A DNA stretch of 64,000 nt from JAANXG01 sp963731035 (GTDB lineage Bacteria; Pseudomonadota; Gammaproteobacteria; Arenicellales; JAANXG01): contig CAVSUY010000017.1 in assembly GCA_963731035.1 (NCBI GenBank), positions 62,001 to 126,000 on the forward strand, written 5' to 3'. Below, piece by piece: positions 61,124-64,000 of the stretch; positions within the stretch are counted from its first letter, which is position 1; each line of letters starts with the position of its first letter. The translations under genes and the position numbers were made by a program. Below the pieces are notes generated by a model. That model was not told the DNA's origin, made no database searches, and was given only the letters and a program-made list of their open reading frames with translations.

Positions 61124-62089
61124 ATGACCATGCGAGGCGTCTTCCTGGATTTCGACACCGTCAGCGTGAACGACGATATGGACACGTCTCCGATGCGGGA
61201 CGTGCTGGACATCGATTGGCGTTTCTTCGGGAAGACGCGGCCGGAGGAGGTGGAGCAGAGAATCGAAGGCTGCGACTTGGTGGTTCTGAACAAAGTAGTG
61301 CTGGATGCCGCTACCCTGGAAAGAGCGGCGGCCGACCTGAGGCTGGTGGTGATTGCCGCCACCGGCACCAACAACGTCGATCTCGATGCCGCCTCGCGGC
61401 TGGGTGTCACCGTGTGCAATGTCAGGGGATATGGCACGCCGTCGGTGGTGCAGCATGTCTACGCGCTGATCCTGGCGCTGACCACCCAGCTTCCCCGCTA
61501 CATGCAGGCGGTGGCGGAAGGCCGCTGGCAGACGCACCACCAGTTCTGCATCCTGGATTACCCAATTCGCGAGCTGAGCGGCCTTAACCTGGGTATCGTC
61601 GGGTACGGAACACTCGGCCGGGGCGTGGCGGACGTCGCCCCCGCATTCGGTCTCAATGTCCTGGTGTGCCAGCGACCCGGGGGTGCGCGGCAGTCCGGCC
61701 GCTTGCCGCTGGAGGAGTTGCTGGCGCAGTCTGATATCCTCAGCCTGCATTGCCCGCTCACCGATGACACGCGCAACCTTATCAGCAGGCGCGAGCTCCA
61801 GGCGATGAAAGACGACGCAATTCTCATCAACACCGCCCGCGGCGGCATCGTAAACGAGCAGGACCTGGTCGACGCCCTCGGCGCGGGTGAGATCGGCGGA
61901 GCCGCGTTCGACGTGCTGACCGAAGAGCCCCCGAAAGACGGCAACGTGCTGCTGGATGCGGGGTTGCCCAACTTGATCGTCACGCCGCACATCGCCTGGG
62001 CCAGCCGCCAGGCCCGGCAGAGAGTCATCGATATCGTCGGCACGAACATCAAGGCTTTCCTGGACGGTAGTCCCGTCAACCTGGTGTAA
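61124..62089 (+). CDS. D-2-hydroxyacid dehydrogenase (glycerate dehydrogenase-like)
   Basis: The 321-residue protein (ATG at 61124, or the second ATG at 61130) has the NAD-binding LNLGIVGYGTLGRGVADVAP, the substrate arginine region INTARGGIVNEQDL, and the His-Glu pair (LTEEPP, VTPHIAWAS). It matches the 2-hydroxyacid dehydrogenase family, closest to glycerate/hydroxypyruvate reductases. It lies between hslR and hemW on the same strand. Confidence 0.93.
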   Translation: MTMRGVFLDFDTVSVNDDMDTSPMRDVLDIDWRFFGKTRPEEVEQRIEGCDLVVLNKVVLDAATLERAAADLRLVVIAATGTNNVDLDAASRLGVTVCNVRGYGTPSVVQHVYALILALTTQLPRYMQAVAEGRWQTHHQFCILDYPIRELSGLNLGIVGYGTLGRGVADVAPAFGLNVLVCQRPGGARQSGRLPLEELLAQSDILSLHCPLTDDTRNLISRRELQAMKDDAILINTARGGIVNEQDLVDALGAGEIGGAAFDVLTEEPPKDGNVLLDAGLPNLIVTPHIAWASRQARQRVIDIVGTNIKAFLDGSPVNLV

Positions 62090-62094
62090 GGAGC

Positions 62095-63267
62095 ATGTTC
62101 GCCTCGCTGCCGCCCCTGGCCTTGTATATCCATTTGCCGTGGTGCGCGCGCAAGTGTCCTTACTGCGATTTCAACTCGCACGAAATCAAGGAACCGATCC
62201 CTGAAACCGAGTACGTCGAGGCGCTGATCGCCGATCTCGAGCAGGACCTGCCCAAGGTCTGGGGGCGTACCTGTCACGCCATGTTTATAGGCGGCGGAAC
62301 ACCGAGCCTGTTCTCGCCCGCGTCGCTCGACAGGCTGTTGTCGGCGGTGCGCGCCCGGCTGCCGCTCACCCCGGGCGCGGAGGTTACCCTGGAAGCCAAT
62401 CCCGGGAGCAGCGAGGCGGACAAGTTCGCCGGATTCCGTCAGGCCGGCGTCAACCGGCTGTCCATCGGCGTGCAGAGCTTCAACGCCCGGCATCTGGAGG
62501 CGATCGGTCGCATCCATGATCCGGATGAAGCCGTGGCGGCGGTGGAGGCGGCGAAGACCGCCGGCTTCGAAAACTTCAACCTGGACATCATGTTCGCGCT
62601 GCCCGACCAGTCCGTGGATGAAGCCCTGGACGATGCGCGAGTCGCCGCCGCAAGCGGGTCGACGCACCTGTCTTTCTACCAGCTCACCATAGAGCCGAAC
62701 ACGGTATTCTATCGATTGCCGCCGCCTCTGCCGGACGACGGGGCGAGCTGGGAGATGCAGGAGGGAATTCAAACCCTGCTCGCCTCCGGCGGGTACCGGC
62801 AGTACGAGGTGTCGGCTTATGCCCGAGACGGCTATCGTTGCAACCACAACCTCAATTACTGGCAGTTTGGAGATTACCTGGGCATCGGCGCGGGTGCCCA
62901 CGGCAAGATTACTCTTCACGATCGCATAGAGCGATCCACCAAGGTCCGCAGCCCGCGGACGTATCTCGCGAGATCGGCCAAGGGTGAGCCGATCGCATCG
63001 AGCCGGACCGTGGAAGGCGCCGATGCGGCGTTCGAATTCATGCTCAATGCGTTGCGGCTGAAGGAGCCCGTGCCCCTCGCCATGTTTCAGCAGCGCACCG
63101 GTTGCACCCTGGCGTCCATCCGGGAAGTGGTCACCCGGGCGGAGGATGACGGACTGCTGGAGGTCCGGCGCGGTGCCCTGTCAGCCACCGACAAGGGCTT
63201 CAGATTTCTCAACGAGCTGTTGGAGCGATTCTTGCCTTCGGAAACGGCATCTGCTCGTTCGGGATAG
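62095..63267 (+). CDS. hemW: Radical SAM heme chaperone HemW
   Basis: The 390-residue protein has the 4Fe-4S motif WCARKCPYCDFNSH (Cys17-x3-Cys21-x2-Cys24), GGGTPSLFSPASL, SIGVQSFNARHLEAIGR and the HemW-specific NHNLNYWQFGDYLGIGAGAH with the HNxxYW motif. HemW binds heme and helps insert it into membrane cytochromes; it was formerly misnamed a coproporphyrinogen oxidase. Five bases separate it from the dehydrogenase. Confidence 0.95.
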   Translation: MFASLPPLALYIHLPWCARKCPYCDFNSHEIKEPIPETEYVEALIADLEQDLPKVWGRTCHAMFIGGGTPSLFSPASLDRLLSAVRARLPLTPGAEVTLEANPGSSEADKFAGFRQAGVNRLSIGVQSFNARHLEAIGRIHDPDEAVAAVEAAKTAGFENFNLDIMFALPDQSVDEALDDARVAAASGSTHLSFYQLTIEPNTVFYRLPPPLPDDGASWEMQEGIQTLLASGGYRQYEVSAYARDGYRCNHNLNYWQFGDYLGIGAGAHGKITLHDRIERSTKVRSPRTYLARSAKGEPIASSRTVEGADAAFEFMLNALRLKEPVPLAMFQQRTGCTLASIREVVTRAEDDGLLEVRRGALSATDKGFRFLNELLERFLPSETASARSG

Positions 63268-63286
63268 CGAACTGGAGCCACGGAAT

Positions 63287-63346
63287 GTAGGAGCGACTTC
63301 AGTCGCGATTCCACGAATGAATAAAACGGGGCTGAAGCCCCTCCTG
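63287..63346. repeat. REP pair between hemW and the DUF4126 gene
   Basis: A direct GTAGGAGCGACTTCAGTCGC palindrome (from 63287) is followed by an inverted variant ACGGGGCTGAAGCCCCTCCT (from 63326). The second has GGGG arms in place of GAGCG. Confidence 0.85.
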
Positions 63347-63441
63347 CAAGCCAGGGATAGCCGCCCAATCGGACGTCAGCGGTTGATTTTCGCGGCGGCA
63401 CCTTATATACAGCGTTGAACACCGCTATTTGGGGTACCGCT

Positions 63442-64000
63442 ATGGAAGTCGTTTCCATTATCGCTGCAGCCATGGGCGTCGCCTGGGCAAGCGGTATCAA
63501 CCTCTATGCCGCCATGCTGATGCTGGGCTGGCTGGGCAGTACCGGCCAAATCGACCTCCCGCCGGGTTTGGAAGTCCTGGAGAACCCCGCCGTGATGCTG
63601 GCCGCGGCCTTCATGTATTGCGTCGAGTTCTTCGCCGACAAGGTGCCGGGCGTCGACACGGGCTGGGACGCGATACAAACGTTTATCCGCATCCCGGCCG
63701 GCGCACTGCTGGCGGCCGGCGCCGTATCGCCGCTGGGCCACGAAGCGCAACTGGTGGGATTGATCCTCGGCGGCACCCTGAGCGCCGGTTCGCACCTGAC
63801 AAAGGCCGGCAGCCGGGTTCTGATCAACACCTCGCCGGAGCCGTTCACCAACTGGGTAGCCTCCATTACCGAGGACCTGGTGGTGATCGGCGGCTTGTGG
63901 ACGGCCCTGCACCATCCGGTACTGTTCCTGATCCTGCTGGCGGTGTTCATTGCCCTGGTAATCTGGCTGGCGCCGAAGATATGGCGGGGAGTGAAGAAAG
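63442..64000 (+). CDS. DUF4126 family membrane protein, C-terminus off the window
   Basis: The frame is open from an ATG at 63442 to the right edge, about 186 codons. It starts MEVVSIIAAAMGVAWASGIN, has several hydrophobic segments (SGINLYAAMLMLGWLG, LVGLILGGTLSAGSHLTKAG, HPVLFLILLAVFIALVIWL) and the characteristic EFFADKVPGVDTGWDAIQTF and NTSPEPFTNWVASI. This matches DUF4126, a small membrane family of unknown role. Confidence 0.9.
   Translation, partial: MEVVSIIAAAMGVAWASGINLYAAMLMLGWLGSTGQIDLPPGLEVLENPAVMLAAAFMYCVEFFADKVPGVDTGWDAIQTFIRIPAGALLAAGAVSPLGHEAQLVGLILGGTLSAGSHLTKAGSRVLINTSPEPFTNWVASITEDLVVIGGLWTALHHPVLFLILLAVFIALVIWLAPKIWRGVKK

Overview
The window comes from a high-GC (roughly 60-65 %) gammaproteobacterial chromosome. 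Two things show this: the block gmk-rpoZ-spoT-ridA-recG-ubiA with yicC, rph and rdgB beside it, and the REP-type palindromes beginning GTAGGAGCG scattered between genes. I cannot fix the genus; Chromatiales/Ectothiorhodospira-like or Xanthomonadales-like lineages would both fit. I saw no rRNA, tRNA, CRISPR array, insertion sequence or prophage. The contig is chromosomal housekeeping DNA mixed with accessory stress, envelope and redox genes.

Layout. 1-5.6 kb: a PLP-enzyme gene running off the left edge, a divergent Lrp/AsnC regulator, thioredoxin 2, an autotransporter-type outer-membrane protein and a PhyH dioxygenase. 5.9-9.2 kb: a small exported protein with NPDV repeats followed closely by a large polytopic GT-C-like membrane protein. 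9.2-12 kb: a regulator/propeller pair divergent from a DUF899 thioredoxin-fold gene. 12.2-16.6 kb: an exported GH25 lysozyme, an ECF42-type sigma factor coupled to its YciI/DGPF partner, and an MFS transporter. 16.8-20.1 kb: a GST and the complete AmmeMemoRadiSam set (radical SAM gene divergent from Memo-AMMECR1). 20.3-28.9 kb: a ParA-like ATPase and the minus-strand information/stringent-response block. 29.1-35 kb: a Ser/Thr kinase-PP2C pair, rph-rdgB, a frame-disrupted gpmI and an ADP-ribose-type Nudix gene. 35.4-42.1 kb: an SDR, a Kef-type antiporter, a thioredoxin-like protein with a CoA-pyrophosphatase Nudix gene, a decayed pseudogene, rarA, and an outer-membrane protein whose 3' end has been tandemly duplicated together with a REP. 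42.3-55.7 kb: carbonic anhydrase, fetAB, and many small stress or detoxification genes, including frame-disrupted nfeD and mgtE. 56.1-64 kb: Nudix, GST, a universal stress protein, a core-MetE methionine synthase, an NDUFA9-like SDR, hslR, a 2-hydroxyacid dehydrogenase, hemW and a DUF4126 gene cut by the right edge.

How it fits together. gmk, rpoZ and spoT link GTP synthesis, RNA polymerase omega and (p)ppGpp turnover. rph and rdgB handle RNA 3' ends and non-canonical nucleotides, recG and rarA handle stalled forks, and four Nudix genes add nucleotide housecleaning. ECF42 and the kinase/phosphatase pair are signalling modules whose inputs are unknown.

The main things to follow up are: the intact AmmeMemoRadiSam set; the regulator/propeller/DUF899 module; the NPDV-repeat plus GT-C pair; the 108-bp tandem duplication of a gene end with its REP; a 19-bp repeat shared by an SDR promoter region and a decayed gene; and three genes with clean single-site frame breaks (gpmI, nfeD, mgtE), which may be real inactivation or residual assembly indels. 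I found no unmistakable new defence or biosynthetic system.
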